Shown here one piece after another: positions 44,082 through 54,791 of a stretch of 64,000 nt of DNA. The first letter of the stretch is position 1. Each line of letters opens with the position of its first letter. Origin of the DNA: Scandinavium manionii (GTDB lineage: Bacteria; Pseudomonadota; Gammaproteobacteria; Enterobacterales; Enterobacteriaceae); the NCBI RefSeq assembly GCF_024764775.1, contig NZ_JALIGC010000039.1, positions 1 to 64,000 of the forward strand, written 5' to 3'. The translations under genes and the position numbers were made by a program. The notes beneath the pieces were generated by a model, which was not told the origin of the DNA, searched no databases, and worked only from the letters and a program-made list of their open reading frames with translations.

Positions 44082-45260
44082 TTACAGTACCTTATGTGGG
44101 CCGAAGCATTCGTAATGGATATTGCCCTGCTCCACGCCCAGCGCCACGAGCTGCTGCGCGGCAAACTGCATGAACCCGACTGGGCCGCAAAGATAGAACT
44201 GGGTCGCCGGATCGCTGAACAGGCCTTCATGCTGGCGCAAATCCATCAGCCCGGCGCTGTCATACACGTCATGGCTTTCAGGCTTGTTGTACCAGACGTG
44301 GGAGGCGAAGCGCGGCAGCGTTGCGCCCAGGGCTTCGACTTCTTGGGCGAACGCGTGAACCGTGCCGTTTTCAGCCGCGTGGAACCAGTTCACCTGAGCC
44401 GGATGCGCGCGGTTTGCCAGGGTGTCGAGCATCGCCAGCATTGGCGTCTGGCCGACACCAGCGGAAATCAGTGTCACCGGTGCGGAGGCGTCAACCGACA
44501 TAAAGAAGTCACCGGCAGGTGCGGCAAGATAAACGGTATCGCCCACGCGGGCCTGGTCATGCAACCATTCGGACACCTGGCCGCCGTTTTCGCGCTTCAC
44601 CGCAATGCGATAGTTTTTGGCGTTCGGGCTGCGGGTGAGTGAATACTGACGGATTTCCTGATGCGCAAAACCTTCCGGCTTCAGCCACACGCCGAGATAT
44701 TGACCCGGCTGATAATCCGCCACGTCGCCGCCGTCCTGCGGGGCAAACTCAAACGCAGTGATCAGGGCGCTTTGCGGCGTTCTACTAACTATCTGGAATG
44801 CGCGCGTGCCTTCCCAGCCGCCGATTTTTGCGGCGCTCTGCTGATAGATTTCCCCTTCGCGTTTAATGAACACGTCGGCCAGCACGCCGTAGGCTTTGCC
44901 CCAGGCGTCCAGCACTTCCTGGCCCGGGCTGAACATCTCGTCGAGCGTCGCCAGCAAATGGCCGCCAACGATGGCGTATTGCTCGGGTTGGATCTGGAAA
45001 CTGGTGTGCTTCTGGGCAATTTTTTCGACCGCGGGCAGCAGGGCTGCCAGGTTTTCAATATTGCTGGCGTAGGCGGCAATGGCGTTGAAAAGCGCTTCAC
45101 GCTGATCGCCGTTGCGCTGGTTGCTCATGTTGAAGATCTCTTTCAACTCTGGGTTATGAGCAAACATGCGATCGTAAAAATGAGCGGTGAGTTTAGGGCC
45201 AGTTTCGACCAGCAGGGGAATGGTGGCTTTCACCGTCGCGATGGTTTGTGCGTCAAGCAT
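44082..45260 (-). CDS. hmp: Flavohemoprotein Hmp (nitric oxide dioxygenase)
   Basis: A 392-residue enzyme oxidising NO to nitrate with O2 and NAD(P)H. N-terminal globin (about 1-140) with proximal His in EQYAIVGGHLLATL, FAD domain (about 150-255, RQYSLT) and NAD domain (ISAGVGQTPMLAML, YLCGPVGFM). The ATG at 45260 gives MLDAQTIATVK with SD AAGGA. An NsrR palindrome lies in its promoter. Four residues shorter than E. coli Hmp near residue 350. Confidence 0.95.
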   Translation of the reverse strand: MLDAQTIATVKATIPLLVETGPKLTAHFYDRMFAHNPELKEIFNMSNQRNGDQREALFNAIAAYASNIENLAALLPAVEKIAQKHTSFQIQPEQYAIVGGHLLATLDEMFSPGQEVLDAWGKAYGVLADVFIKREGEIYQQSAAKIGGWEGTRAFQIVSRTPQSALITAFEFAPQDGGDVADYQPGQYLGVWLKPEGFAHQEIRQYSLTRSPNAKNYRIAVKRENGGQVSEWLHDQARVGDTVYLAAPAGDFFMSVDASAPVTLISAGVGQTPMLAMLDTLANRAHPAQVNWFHAAENGTVHAFAQEVEALGATLPRFASHVWYNKPESHDVYDSAGLMDLRQHEGLFSDPATQFYLCGPVGFMQFAAQQLVALGVEQGNIHYECFGPHKVL

Positions 45261-45300
45261 GGCTATGTCCTTTTGCGGTTTCTTCGTCATGTTTCTTAAT

Positions 45301-45321
45301 GGTGCATTTTAAATGCATCTT
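45301..45321 (-). promoter_or_regulatory. NsrR binding site of hmp
   Basis: The minus strand reads AAGATGCATTTAAAATGCACC, an 8-bp-arm palindrome matching the NsrR consensus AAGATGCATTT-N-AAATGCATCTT. It lies 41-61 bp before hmp, so NO would relieve repression. Confidence 0.82.
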
Positions 45322-45442
45322 ATAAGAATGACCCTATGATGTAAATGGTTCTTTGAAAGATGAAAAATGTGCATCACAAACCTGAAAAGAAATCCGCTTA
45401 AATCAAGTGAGCCTTTATCGCTCAAACCCTTGCGCGGCGGCA

Positions 45443-45458
45443 AGGTAATCGTTTGCGT
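45443..45458 (+). promoter_or_regulatory. PurR operator of glyA
   Basis: AGGTAATCGTTTGCGT, the PurR site as I recall it from E. coli glyA; it fits ACGAAAACGTTTGCGT at 12 of 16 positions. A -10 TATACT lies at 45500-45505. The 315-bp hmp-glyA gap otherwise carries only divergent promoter elements. Confidence 0.78.
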
Positions 45459-45575
45459 AAAATCATTTGTCAAGACCTGTTATCGAAGAACTTATCAGTT
45501 ATACTGTTGGCCGTTGCCCAAAAGGGCCCCCTTTTTTAGCGGTAAAACTACTGTTAGCTGAGTCAGGAGATGCGG

Positions 45576-46829
<1,254 letters not shown>

Positions 46830-46846
46830 TTTATTGCAGTAAACAC

Positions 46847-46877
46847 AAAGGCCGCTGATGCGGCCTTTTGCTTTTTT
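46847..46877 (+). terminator. glyA intrinsic terminator
   Basis: Stem AAAGGCCGC / GCGGCCTTT, loop TGAT, then TGCTTTTTT. Confidence 0.92.
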
Positions 46878-46995
46878 AGCTGTGCCGTTAAGTCGTAAGG
46901 TGTCGCCGGCAATAACCTCGTGAAAGCGAAAAGGAACAGGACGGCGGCTTCCAGGAGAAGCGCGCCTACGAATAGAACGTTGCCGATCTGCTACG

Positions 46996-47946
46996 TCACT
47001 GTCCGTTGAGATGTATCATCATTTTTTTAATAATATTTTCAATAACCGGATTTTCCAGTGTCGCTTTCTTCACGATCATATATAGCGTTATTTTGGGCAG
47101 GATGATGTCGGTATTGATAACCTTTAATGAGAAGCCTTCTTTCATCTGCAGGTATAAAGTTAACGGAATAATCGCCAGTGAGTCTGTCGCCGCTGTCATG
47201 GCCGCAATGGTAAAAATGGAATTGCTTCGCAGAGAGAACGCTTTTCTTCTGATGCTGAGATCAAGACGATACTGTTTGTCGATGAGGTTTTGCAGTCCAT
47301 CCGCGACGTTAAACATGGATATATTCTCTTCCCGTATCTTCTCCGCCGGGACATAGTCGCCTATACGGGGATGGTCCTGGCGACAGACCAATACCAGCTC
47401 CTCTTCCCACAGGGCATTACAGACAAAATCGACGCGATGGATGGGCATGGCGTCGAACAGAATATCCACTTTCCGCAACATCAGCAGTTCTTCTGCGCTC
47501 GAATTGCTGGCATCGATGATGTGGTGCAGGATCTTACACTGGAGATCGTGTTTTTCGATGACACTCCCCAATAACGGAATGATCCGAATACCCGAATATC
47601 CCCGGGTAAATACATTAATTTCGCTGGTGTTTTGTCCGGTAATAAAATAACCCAGTTCGCTGAGTAAATCCTCATATTTATCATGGAGTTTTGCATGAAT
47701 ATTGTCAGCCACTGTGGTGCTGGTCAATTTCATTCCATGACGTACAAATAAAGGATCTGAAAAATGAAGACGTAATTTATTTAAGGATTGGCTTATTGCC
47801 GCGCTACTCTTGTTGAGCTGGTTCGCGGCATGCTTGACGCTTTTAAAAAGATACACGGATTCAAATACTTCAAGTAAATTTAAATCAAATTCGTGTGATT
47901 CATTTATCGTAGCCTTAGGCTGTTGAAGAGTATTTAGTCCATTCAT
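46996..47946 (-). CDS. LysR-type transcriptional regulator next to fimbrial operon
   Basis: A 316-residue LTTR, not assigned to a named gene. The winged helix-turn-helix is at about 22-80 (SVKHAANQLNKSSAAISQSLNKLR), followed by a substrate-binding-type effector domain (about 110-310). The ATG at 47946 has GAGG at 5 nt; an in-frame TTG 21 nt upstream is less likely. Strongly AT-rich codon use, unlike glyA beside it, suggests acquired DNA. It is transcribed away from the fimbrial genes across 0.8 kb, so it may regulate them, by inference only. Confidence 0.85.
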   Translation of the reverse strand: MNGLNTLQQPKATINESHEFDLNLLEVFESVYLFKSVKHAANQLNKSSAAISQSLNKLRLHFSDPLFVRHGMKLTSTTVADNIHAKLHDKYEDLLSELGYFITGQNTSEINVFTRGYSGIRIIPLLGSVIEKHDLQCKILHHIIDASNSSAEELLMLRKVDILFDAMPIHRVDFVCNALWEEELVLVCRQDHPRIGDYVPAEKIREENISMFNVADGLQNLIDKQYRLDLSIRRKAFSLRSNSIFTIAAMTAATDSLAIIPLTLYLQMKEGFSLKVINTDIILPKITLYMIVKKATLENPVIENIIKKMMIHLNGQ

Positions 47947-48771
47947 GTTGACCTCACTTGCCAGCAATAATCCATATTAGCGGGAGCGCCCATGCGTCCG
48001 TCGGTTATCTCTGTTTCAATCTCAGGAGAGAATAATCGCGACGGATAAATGAACGGTCAGTATAAAACTGGAGACTTTTGCGGGCAGACTAGCCCACGTG
48101 TTGACAGTACTTAAAACTAACGTATCAAGATTAGCATTAAACCAAAAGCCAGGGTAGTAAGTTACTTTCAAAGAGACGGCATGGCATCAACCAGAGAATG
48201 TTGCCAGACCATGATACCGCCCGCAACAACATGGCTCGCGCAGCTATGGCTAAAATGAACATCAATACGAGACAAATCACGGGGCAACACTGCGGCCAGG
48301 TATCCAAAAAAGCGGAGACTGGAATTATAACGGCTGTTGAATTATTGATTGGAATAATATATCGAGGTGTGTTCCATCCTCAGTTTTTTTCCGATTAAAC
48401 GAAAGAACGATGTCTCTGATGACTGGCTGGTTTTTGTAATAGTGTCAAATATATGTGTCTGGTGAATTTGTCATTTAATGAGATTGTTTCAAGCTTAAAT
48501 TCATCAAGCGTGAGGATATCTACTGGTTGACCTCTCCCCCACGGTTTGCCTCAATAGTAAGCTTTTCAAAATAAGTCATTCAGGAAAGTAGTGTTGTTTA
48601 AGGCATCCACCATATGTATGCTTATCGCAGCACGCTTTAGGTAAGGTTATGTAATATTCTTGGGAATAGAGTAATCATCCAAAGTGTCACCTCTGCATAG
48701 CTATTCACCATCGAAACAGTGATGTTCCGATTATTAATATTTTTCTGGAACGAAAATAAAGGACTTTCCAA
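47947..48771. other. 825-bp AT-rich intergenic region before the fimbrial operon
   Basis: No convincing gene. A 66-codon open frame at 48198-48398 has no clear ribosome site and no recognisable product. No inverted repeats of the fimS kind were seen by eye, so there is no sign of a phase-variable switch. The region is probably a long divergent control region for the LTTR and the fimbrial operon, perhaps with silencer (H-NS) binding given its composition. Confidence 0.5.
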
Positions 48772-49371
48772 ATGAAAAAAATCGTCGTGTTCTCTTTTGC
48801 CCTCTCGGCGGCATTTTCTCTCACTGCTGCTCAGGCATCTGATGGACAAATGCAAATAAACGGTCAGGTTTTTAATACCAGCTGTACCATCGCCATTGAT
48901 GGTTCACCAACGGCGAATAAGACCATTGTTCTGGACGGTATTCCTGTTACGGCGCTGAGCAAATCAGTCAATACCGTATCCGGAAGTGCATTAATGGCTT
49001 CTGACACCATGAAAACCGTCACTATCAGCCTCAAAGATTGCACATTGCCGCAAGATAAAACGACCGTAGGCGTGAGCTTTGACACCAATGGTTACGGTGA
49101 TTCGCGTTATTCCTCTTATCGCAACATGCTGCTGGATTCCATTAACACCCAGTCCACAGCCGCTAAGGGCGTAAACATCGGTTTCACCGCGCCTGGTGCC
49201 GAAACAGAATTAGTCATGGGAGAGGATAAAGCAATCTTTAAAGCGCCTGACACGAATAATGAAGTCGCCTATGACTATCAGATTCGTTATGTCACCACCG
49301 GCGCTGATACTACGGGTGTGACTGCAGGTGACCTGGATACCGTAGCGACATTCAGCGTGGTTTATGAATAA
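48772..49371 (+). CDS. Chaperone-usher fimbrial major pilin
   Basis: A 199-residue fimbrial subunit. Signal peptide about 1-23 (cleaving after AAQAS or nearby). The mature protein starts with a donor strand (GQMQINGQVFNTSC) and has the usual Cys pair (NTSC and LKDC). It ends in the chaperone-binding beta-zipper strand TVATFSVVYE, with a penultimate Tyr. First gene in the cluster with a good SD (AAAGGA), so probably the main shaft subunit. Not a close FimA match. Confidence 0.87.
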   Translation: MKKIVVFSFALSAAFSLTAAQASDGQMQINGQVFNTSCTIAIDGSPTANKTIVLDGIPVTALSKSVNTVSGSALMASDTMKTVTISLKDCTLPQDKTTVGVSFDTNGYGDSRYSSYRNMLLDSINTQSTAAKGVNIGFTAPGAETELVMGEDKAIFKAPDTNNEVAYDYQIRYVTTGADTTGVTAGDLDTVATFSVVYE

Positions 49372-49380
49372 ACCCTTAAA

Positions 49381-49464
49381 TTAATCTGCCGGCTAAGGGG
49401 AGCACTGCCTCTGCCGCAGATTAATCGGCATTATACAATTATCCAGTCAGTTTACTGACTGGAT
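49381..49464 (+). repeat. Two intercistronic hairpins between pilin and chaperone
   Basis: TTAATCTGC (49381-49389) pairs with GCAGATTAA (49416-49424), and ATCCAGTCAG (49441-49450) pairs perfectly with CTGACTGGAT (49455-49464) across a 4-nt loop, followed by TTTTCTTT. Such hairpins commonly raise pilin expression relative to chaperone and usher by partial termination or by shielding mRNA from exonucleases. Confidence 0.7.
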
Positions 49465-49493
49465 ATCGATTTTCTTTGCTTAAAAGAATTGTC

Positions 49494-50243
49494 ATGAAAA
49501 AACTCAATGCTATTTTAATTACCGGTGCATTATTTCTGATAAGTCAGAGCAGTTTTGCTGATATTGTCATTAATGGTACGCGTGTCATTTATCCAGAAAA
49601 ATCAAAAGAAGTGAATGTCAGATTAACGAACGTGGGCACAAGGCCATTGCTGGTGCAATCCTGGCTGGATAAGGGGGAAGCGCAGGAGTCGCCTGAAAAT
49701 ATTAACGTCCCGTTTATTATCAACCCACCGGTTTCGCGAATTGATGCGAAAAAGGGCCAGGTACTGCGAATTTCAGCCCTGAAAAACGACTTACCGAAAG
49801 ATCGTGAAAGTATTTTTTATCTGAACGTGCTGGAAGTTCCGCCAAAAATGAAAGCGGATAAAAAAAACGGAGAGGATAAAGCTGTCCAGGATTCAGGCAA
49901 CAGCCGACTTCAACTGGCGTTTCGTACCCGTATAAAATTTTTCTGGCGTCCTGATAGTATCGCGAAAATGACCCCGGCTGAGCAACTGAAAAAAATCAAC
50001 TGGACGCTGGTGAATAATGGTAAAGGTTGGGCAATTAAAGCGACAAACAATACACCGTACCATTTCACCTTCAGCCAGGTCAGGGTAGGTGGACAAGATG
50101 CTAAAGCAGGAATGGTTGCCCCATTAAGCAGCGCTGAGTTCCCTATGAATAATAATGCGAAGCCAACCGGTAGCGATGTGAAATTCTCCTGGATTAATGA
50201 TTTTGGCTCAGATGTTGAATCTCAATCAATGTTGAGCCGGTAA
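49494..50243 (+). CDS. Periplasmic fimbrial chaperone (PapD/FimC family)
   Basis: A 249-residue chaperone. Signal peptide about 1-22 (ending SSFA), then two Ig-like domains. The anchor Arg is in INGTRVIYPEKSKE and the second anchor Lys in RTRIKFFWRP; the G1 strand motif precedes it. The F1-G1 loop is short, making it an FGS chaperone. An in-frame TTG 18 nt upstream is a possible alternative start; the ATG gives the standard MKKLN signal. Follows the hairpins after the pilin. Confidence 0.92.
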   Translation: MKKLNAILITGALFLISQSSFADIVINGTRVIYPEKSKEVNVRLTNVGTRPLLVQSWLDKGEAQESPENINVPFIINPPVSRIDAKKGQVLRISALKNDLPKDRESIFYLNVLEVPPKMKADKKNGEDKAVQDSGNSRLQLAFRTRIKFFWRPDSIAKMTPAEQLKKINWTLVNNGKGWAIKATNNTPYHFTFSQVRVGGQDAKAGMVAPLSSAEFPMNNNAKPTGSDVKFSWINDFGSDVESQSMLSR

Positions 50244-50279
50244 GTTATACAAGCCCCGTGAATAATACCTGGTTGAATA

Positions 50280-52880
50280 ATGGAAAGAAAATTTCGACGT
50301 ACTTTGATTGCTATCGCACTGACCGCTATGATTTCCTCCGTATCGAATGTCAGAGCGGAAGACGTTGCGACGTCTGAAGGAAATCAGGCCGCAGCGACCA
50401 ATAATAGAGAGTTAAACAAAGATGTGTCGAAGGCTGACCACGATTCCAATGAAACGGATGAGGATCAGGTCGAATTTGATAGCGCTTTCTTTTCCGGCAG
50501 CGGGGTTGATGTATCGCGTTATTCTCGCGGCAACCCGGTACCTGCGGGTATGTATTTCGTCAAGGTCAGTGTCAATGAAAAACTGGTTGGCCATTCTGAA
50601 ATTAAATTTATTGATAACCCGAAAGACCCGCTGAGGGCGCTACCCTGCCTGGACAGTAAATTTTTTGATGTGACCGGTATTAAAATCGATGAGATGGACG
50701 ACGAGCAGTGTCGGCCATTAAACGACTGGCTGCCTGATGCCCGGTGGAAACTGGATGTTAACGAGCAGGTCTTTCAGCTTACCGTTCCGCAGGCATTAAT
50801 TATTGAACGCCGTGCGGATGAAGTGCCCGTCGCGTTGTGGGATGACGGCATTAATGCTGCGTTTATGGGATATAACCTGAACTATTACCGCTCCCATTCT
50901 TCCGGGGAAACGACCGATACGGCGTATGCGGGAATTGACGGCGGGCTGAATCTGTTCGGCTGGCGTGCGAGGATCCGCGGTAATGCGAACTATGATTCTA
51001 CCAGCGATGACACTTCGTTCGACAGCAGCAATTTATACGTTGAGCATGATGTTACGGCGCTAAAATCTCAGTTTCGTGCCGGGGAAATTTACGGCAGCTC
51101 CAGCTTTTTCGACTCTTTCCCGATGAAAGGCGTGTCGTTAAGCAGCGATACCCGTATGCTGCCGGATTCATTAAATAATTTTAAACCGGTTATTCGCGGC
51201 GTCGCGGAAACAAACGCAAAAGTTGTCGTCAAACAAAAAGGCAACACCATCCTGGAAACGACCGTTCCGCCGGGCGCATTTAATATCCAGGACTATAACC
51301 CGATCAGTTCTTCGGACGATCTGGATATCACCATCAACGAAGCCGATGGTCGGACACGTTCTTTCAGTATTCCCTATAACAGCGGCTCACGGTTACTGTA
51401 TCCGGGGGTTGGACTCTATACGCTGAACGTGGGTCGATATGACCAGTCTGATAACGACGATCCGTTGATTGCGCAGGCGACGTATCAGTACGGCCTGAAC
51501 AACCTGATCACCCTTTATAGCGGCGTTGAGTATCTCACTGATTATTACGCGGCACAGGGCGGGGTGTCTTTCAACACTTCAATCGGGGCGATTTCGCTGG
51601 ATGTCACACATTCGTCATTAGATACCGATGAGGGAGATACCCTGAGCGGGCAAAGCTGGGGATTGACCTACAGCGGTAAAGTGAATTCGACCGATACCAA
51701 CATTGATCTCTCGGCGTATCGTTATTCGACGGAGAATTATTACGATCTGGATGATGCCATCTATTATCTCAGCGACGACAATGACAATCGCGTTGATAAT
51801 ATGCGATCGAAAATTCAGGTTAATATTAACCAGACCTTTGCCGACGGCTGGGGATCCATTTACACCTCTGGCACATGGACTGACTACTGGGATTCGGATC
51901 GCACCGAGAAAAGTTACCAGCTGGGTTATAACAATAATATTGGTCGCATCAGCTACAGTATATCGGTAAACCGTTATTATAACGAAGATAACGAAAAAGA
52001 TGATCAGATCTATCTGTCTCTTTCCATTCCTTTGGGCGGCGAGAGCAAAGATAATTTATTTGACTATATGAACGTAAACTACACCAGTAACAATAATGGT
52101 AAAAATCGAGGGCTTTCGACAAATTCGTCCGGTTATAGCAAAGAAAAAGATCTCTATTATGGCGTGAATGCGGGCTATAACAAAAACGATGGCTATGGCG
52201 ATGACCGCCTGGCGAACGCGGGCGGTAACCTGTCATGGAATAGCCGTTTTGGTACGCTGGGAGGCAGCGTTTCCGCCAGCACCGACGACAGCCGTCAATT
52301 ATCGCTATCCGCCGACGGTGGGGTGATTGTGCATCGCGGCGGCGTAACCTTTGGTCGTGATATTAACAACGATTCCGCCATTGCGCTGGTCGAGGCGAAA
52401 GGGGCAAAAGGGGCGCGCGTCACCAATGACAACGCGGTCAGCGTGAATAACGCCGGATATGCTTTTGTCTCCAATCTTTCTCCTTACCACTATAACGACG
52501 TGGCGCTTGACCCGTCGACCATGGAAAAAGATACCGAATTAAAAGAAACCTCTGTTCGCGTCGTACCGCGCGCGGGCGCCATTATTGAAGTTCCCTTCCG
52601 CACTGACGATCGCCGTTCAGTGTTTTTAATGATGCGTAAAGCGGACGGCAGCAATGTGCCGTTTGGCGCCGAAGTTTTCAACGAGCAGCGTGAGTCGGTC
52701 GGTATGTTGGGGCAAAACGGCAGGGCATTTACCCGTGGGCTGGCGGATTCCGGGCACCTGACCGTCGAATGGGGAAACAAACCTGAAGAGCAGTGTGCAG
52801 TTGATTTCAAACTGCCGGTTGTTGCCCACGACGATATTCAGCAAATGACGTTGCTGGTTGATCATCTAATTTGTCGTTAA
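50280..52880 (+). CDS. Outer-membrane fimbrial usher
   Basis: An 866-residue usher (FimD/PapC family). Signal peptide about 1-26, then about 40 residues of acidic, Asn/Asp/Glu-rich sequence before the N-terminal domain, which begins near FDSAFFSGSGVDVSRYSRG. The 24-strand barrel and the plug follow (GPVIRGVAETNAKVVVKQ-like region around 305-330), then C-terminal domains (RTDDRRSVFLMMRKADGSNVPFGAEV) and a CAVDFKLP end. It secretes and orders the pilins. The acidic insertion is unusual for ushers. Confidence 0.94.
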   Translation: MERKFRRTLIAIALTAMISSVSNVRAEDVATSEGNQAAATNNRELNKDVSKADHDSNETDEDQVEFDSAFFSGSGVDVSRYSRGNPVPAGMYFVKVSVNEKLVGHSEIKFIDNPKDPLRALPCLDSKFFDVTGIKIDEMDDEQCRPLNDWLPDARWKLDVNEQVFQLTVPQALIIERRADEVPVALWDDGINAAFMGYNLNYYRSHSSGETTDTAYAGIDGGLNLFGWRARIRGNANYDSTSDDTSFDSSNLYVEHDVTALKSQFRAGEIYGSSSFFDSFPMKGVSLSSDTRMLPDSLNNFKPVIRGVAETNAKVVVKQKGNTILETTVPPGAFNIQDYNPISSSDDLDITINEADGRTRSFSIPYNSGSRLLYPGVGLYTLNVGRYDQSDNDDPLIAQATYQYGLNNLITLYSGVEYLTDYYAAQGGVSFNTSIGAISLDVTHSSLDTDEGDTLSGQSWGLTYSGKVNSTDTNIDLSAYRYSTENYYDLDDAIYYLSDDNDNRVDNMRSKIQVNINQTFADGWGSIYTSGTWTDYWDSDRTEKSYQLGYNNNIGRISYSISVNRYYNEDNEKDDQIYLSLSIPLGGESKDNLFDYMNVNYTSNNNGKNRGLSTNSSGYSKEKDLYYGVNAGYNKNDGYGDDRLANAGGNLSWNSRFGTLGGSVSASTDDSRQLSLSADGGVIVHRGGVTFGRDINNDSAIALVEAKGAKGARVTNDNAVSVNNAGYAFVSNLSPYHYNDVALDPSTMEKDTELKETSVRVVPRAGAIIEVPFRTDDRRSVFLMMRKADGSNVPFGAEVFNEQRESVGMLGQNGRAFTRGLADSGHLTVEWGNKPEEQCAVDFKLPVVAHDDIQQMTLLVDHLICR

Positions 52881-52898
52881 TAGAAAAAGGATTTATGT

Positions 52899-53465
52899 AT
52901 GAATCATAAAATAATACCGCTCATTATTTCAGGTGGTCTCTTTGCTTGCCTGAGTTCGTCATTCGCCCGTGCGGAAAACCTGGATTTTACGGCATCCGTT
53001 ACCGTCGAACCGACCAGTTGTACCATTGAACAACTGGATGATGGAAAACTAAGATATGACTTTGGCGAGGTCTCTCCACTGCAGGTAATGAATGGCAATA
53101 CGTTTCATGAAAGTTCATTTATTATAAAAAATTGTTGGGGGACATTAAATGGTTTTGTTGACCTGACACTTATTAGCCCGAGCAGTCAGGAAGTTACCGG
53201 AGACGATGCCGGGAAGTGGATCACCCCTGCTGCGGGGGAAGGAAAGGCCGTCGGTGTGGCTTATAAAACGGAATTGAAATGGACGGGTAAAGAGTATCGC
53301 ATTTTTCCTGTGGATCATACCCAAACCAGTGTTGAGACCGGTACAGATAACTTCCCCACCACGGTCACGATTATGGCCACCCTGATCCCGACCGTCGACA
53401 GTCAGTCGGAAATGACGGCAGGTAATATGGATGCTACTGCAACAATTCAAATTGCATACAAGTGA
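52899..53465 (+). CDS. Minor fimbrial subunit 1
   Basis: A 188-residue pilin-fold protein. Signal peptide about 1-25 (ending FARA), Cys pair in PTSC and IKNC, and a C-terminal strand MDATATIQIAYK with penultimate Tyr for chaperone and donor-strand pairing. Middle position between usher and adhesin indicates a tip-fibrillum adaptor. Strong SD (AAAAAGG). Its stop is near the start of the next subunit, implying coupling. Confidence 0.87.
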   Translation: MNHKIIPLIISGGLFACLSSSFARAENLDFTASVTVEPTSCTIEQLDDGKLRYDFGEVSPLQVMNGNTFHESSFIIKNCWGTLNGFVDLTLISPSSQEVTGDDAGKWITPAAGEGKAVGVAYKTELKWTGKEYRIFPVDHTQTSVETGTDNFPTTVTIMATLIPTVDSQSEMTAGNMDATATIQIAYK

Positions 53466-53473
53466 GGGAACGA

Positions 53474-54055
53474 ATGATGAAAAAATTAGCTGCACTGTTT
53501 ATGATATTCACGGCGCTGAATGTTTATGCCGATGATAATATTGACCTTGAATTTACCGGGACATTAGCGGCTCCCACTTGCTCCGCCTCCTTTGAGAGTA
53601 CTAACGGTACGGATATTCATTTTGACACTATCCACGCGGGTGATTTTATGGACTCGCAAAATGGGGATGTGGTCACCACCGGTACGCCAGTATCCGCTTT
53701 TATTCGCCTGTCGGGGTGTGGGTCAAACGTCGCCAATTTGATTATGGATTTCACTGGAGCTGTATCCGGCTACGGTTTTCAAGGTAAGTCCGTCTATTTA
53801 AAATCGAGTGCGGGTGCGAACACCAGGTTAGGTGTCGCACTGTTTAAAGACAGTACGGCGCAAACCAGGGATGAGGCGATCAGTTTTGATGCGGGTACAA
53901 AAGAAACCGTGCCATTAAGCAGTTTAATTATCGATGGCGCTGACTATAAGTTCCCGTTATATGCACGCATTATTCTGGCCAATGCTCAAAATGGTTTTTA
54001 TGATTCCATCGGGGATTTAACCGCCACGGCGCAGGTCGCAGTGACTTATGAATAG
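53474..54055 (+). CDS. Minor fimbrial subunit 2
   Basis: A 193-residue pilin-fold protein. Signal peptide about 1-19 (ending NVYA), Cys pair in APTC and LSGC, and C-terminal strand TATAQVAVTYE. Two adjacent ATG codons (53474, 53477) share the GAGGG ribosome site. An in-frame GTG upstream overlaps the previous stop and is less likely. Adaptor role inferred from position. Confidence 0.86.
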   Translation: MMKKLAALFMIFTALNVYADDNIDLEFTGTLAAPTCSASFESTNGTDIHFDTIHAGDFMDSQNGDVVTTGTPVSAFIRLSGCGSNVANLIMDFTGAVSGYGFQGKSVYLKSSAGANTRLGVALFKDSTAQTRDEAISFDAGTKETVPLSSLIIDGADYKFPLYARIILANAQNGFYDSIGDLTATAQVAVTYE

Positions 54056-54164
54056 TGCGCGTGAGCGTTGCTGAGAGATATATCACCGGAAAGCTGAAAT
54101 ATATGCGTCCATGTACATACGGGTCTGCAACAGCAATATTGCTTATCCGGGGAGAAGAGAGCTG

Positions 54165-54779
54165 ATGACCAGAACAATCCCGAAAATTATTACCCTTATT
54201 TTTTGTTGGCTGCTGTTGACAAGTTTTTTCTTCGGTCGCCATGTCATGGCCTCCGAGGAAGCAACCGTCACAGATACAGCTGATGAAATCGGTCTGGTTT
54301 TATCCGGCACGCTTCGTTCTGCGACCTGTAACGTCCATTTTGCCGAGGATATTCTTCAGCTTGAAGGGGTGGGTATTTCATTGTTCCATCAGCCTGGCGA
54401 TATATCAGGCTATGCAAAACCTTTTTCACTGACGGTCAGTGATTGTCAGTTGCCGGTGACACAGCAAGCACAGCTCACGCTGAATTTCAAAACCCAGGCG
54501 ATGACCGATATGGTTCCGCCTGGAGCCTTTGCTAATCAGCTGCTGGATAATCAGGGGATGTTAGTGCCGACGGGCATTGGTTTTTCTATCTACGATAGCC
54601 GCGATGACAGTAATGTGCTGGATACCAATGGCCAGTCCAGGGAGTTGGTTTATACCATCACCGACCCGGAATTGTTATCGATAAACCGTGATTTTTATGT
54701 CCGCTATATGCAGACGGATAACGTTACCCAGGCAGGGCCGGTCAGTGTGGTGGTCATGGTCAGCGCGATTTATAATTGA
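54165..54779 (+). CDS. Minor fimbrial subunit 3
   Basis: A 204-residue pilin-fold protein. Hydrophobic signal peptide about 1-29 (ending HVMA), Cys pair in SATC and VSDC, C-terminal strand VSVVVMVSAIYN. The ATG at 54165 has GGAG at 10 nt; the 105-nt gap before it contains the dyad AGCAATATTGCT. Probably FimG-like adaptor next to the adhesin; sequence is too divergent to name. Confidence 0.85.
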   Translation: MTRTIPKIITLIFCWLLLTSFFFGRHVMASEEATVTDTADEIGLVLSGTLRSATCNVHFAEDILQLEGVGISLFHQPGDISGYAKPFSLTVSDCQLPVTQQAQLTLNFKTQAMTDMVPPGAFANQLLDNQGMLVPTGIGFSIYDSRDDSNVLDTNGQSRELVYTITDPELLSINRDFYVRYMQTDNVTQAGPVSVVVMVSAIYN

Positions 54780-54791
54780 TGGAGCAATAAG

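Noticed and set aside
48198..48398. 66-codon open frame before the fimbrial operon
   Set aside because: No good Shine-Dalgarno, no recognised family, composition like surrounding non-coding DNA; kept only as part of the intergenic description.
47947..48771. Invertible phase-switch element for fimbriae
   Set aside because: No fimS-like inverted repeats seen, and no FimB/FimE recombinase gene nearby.
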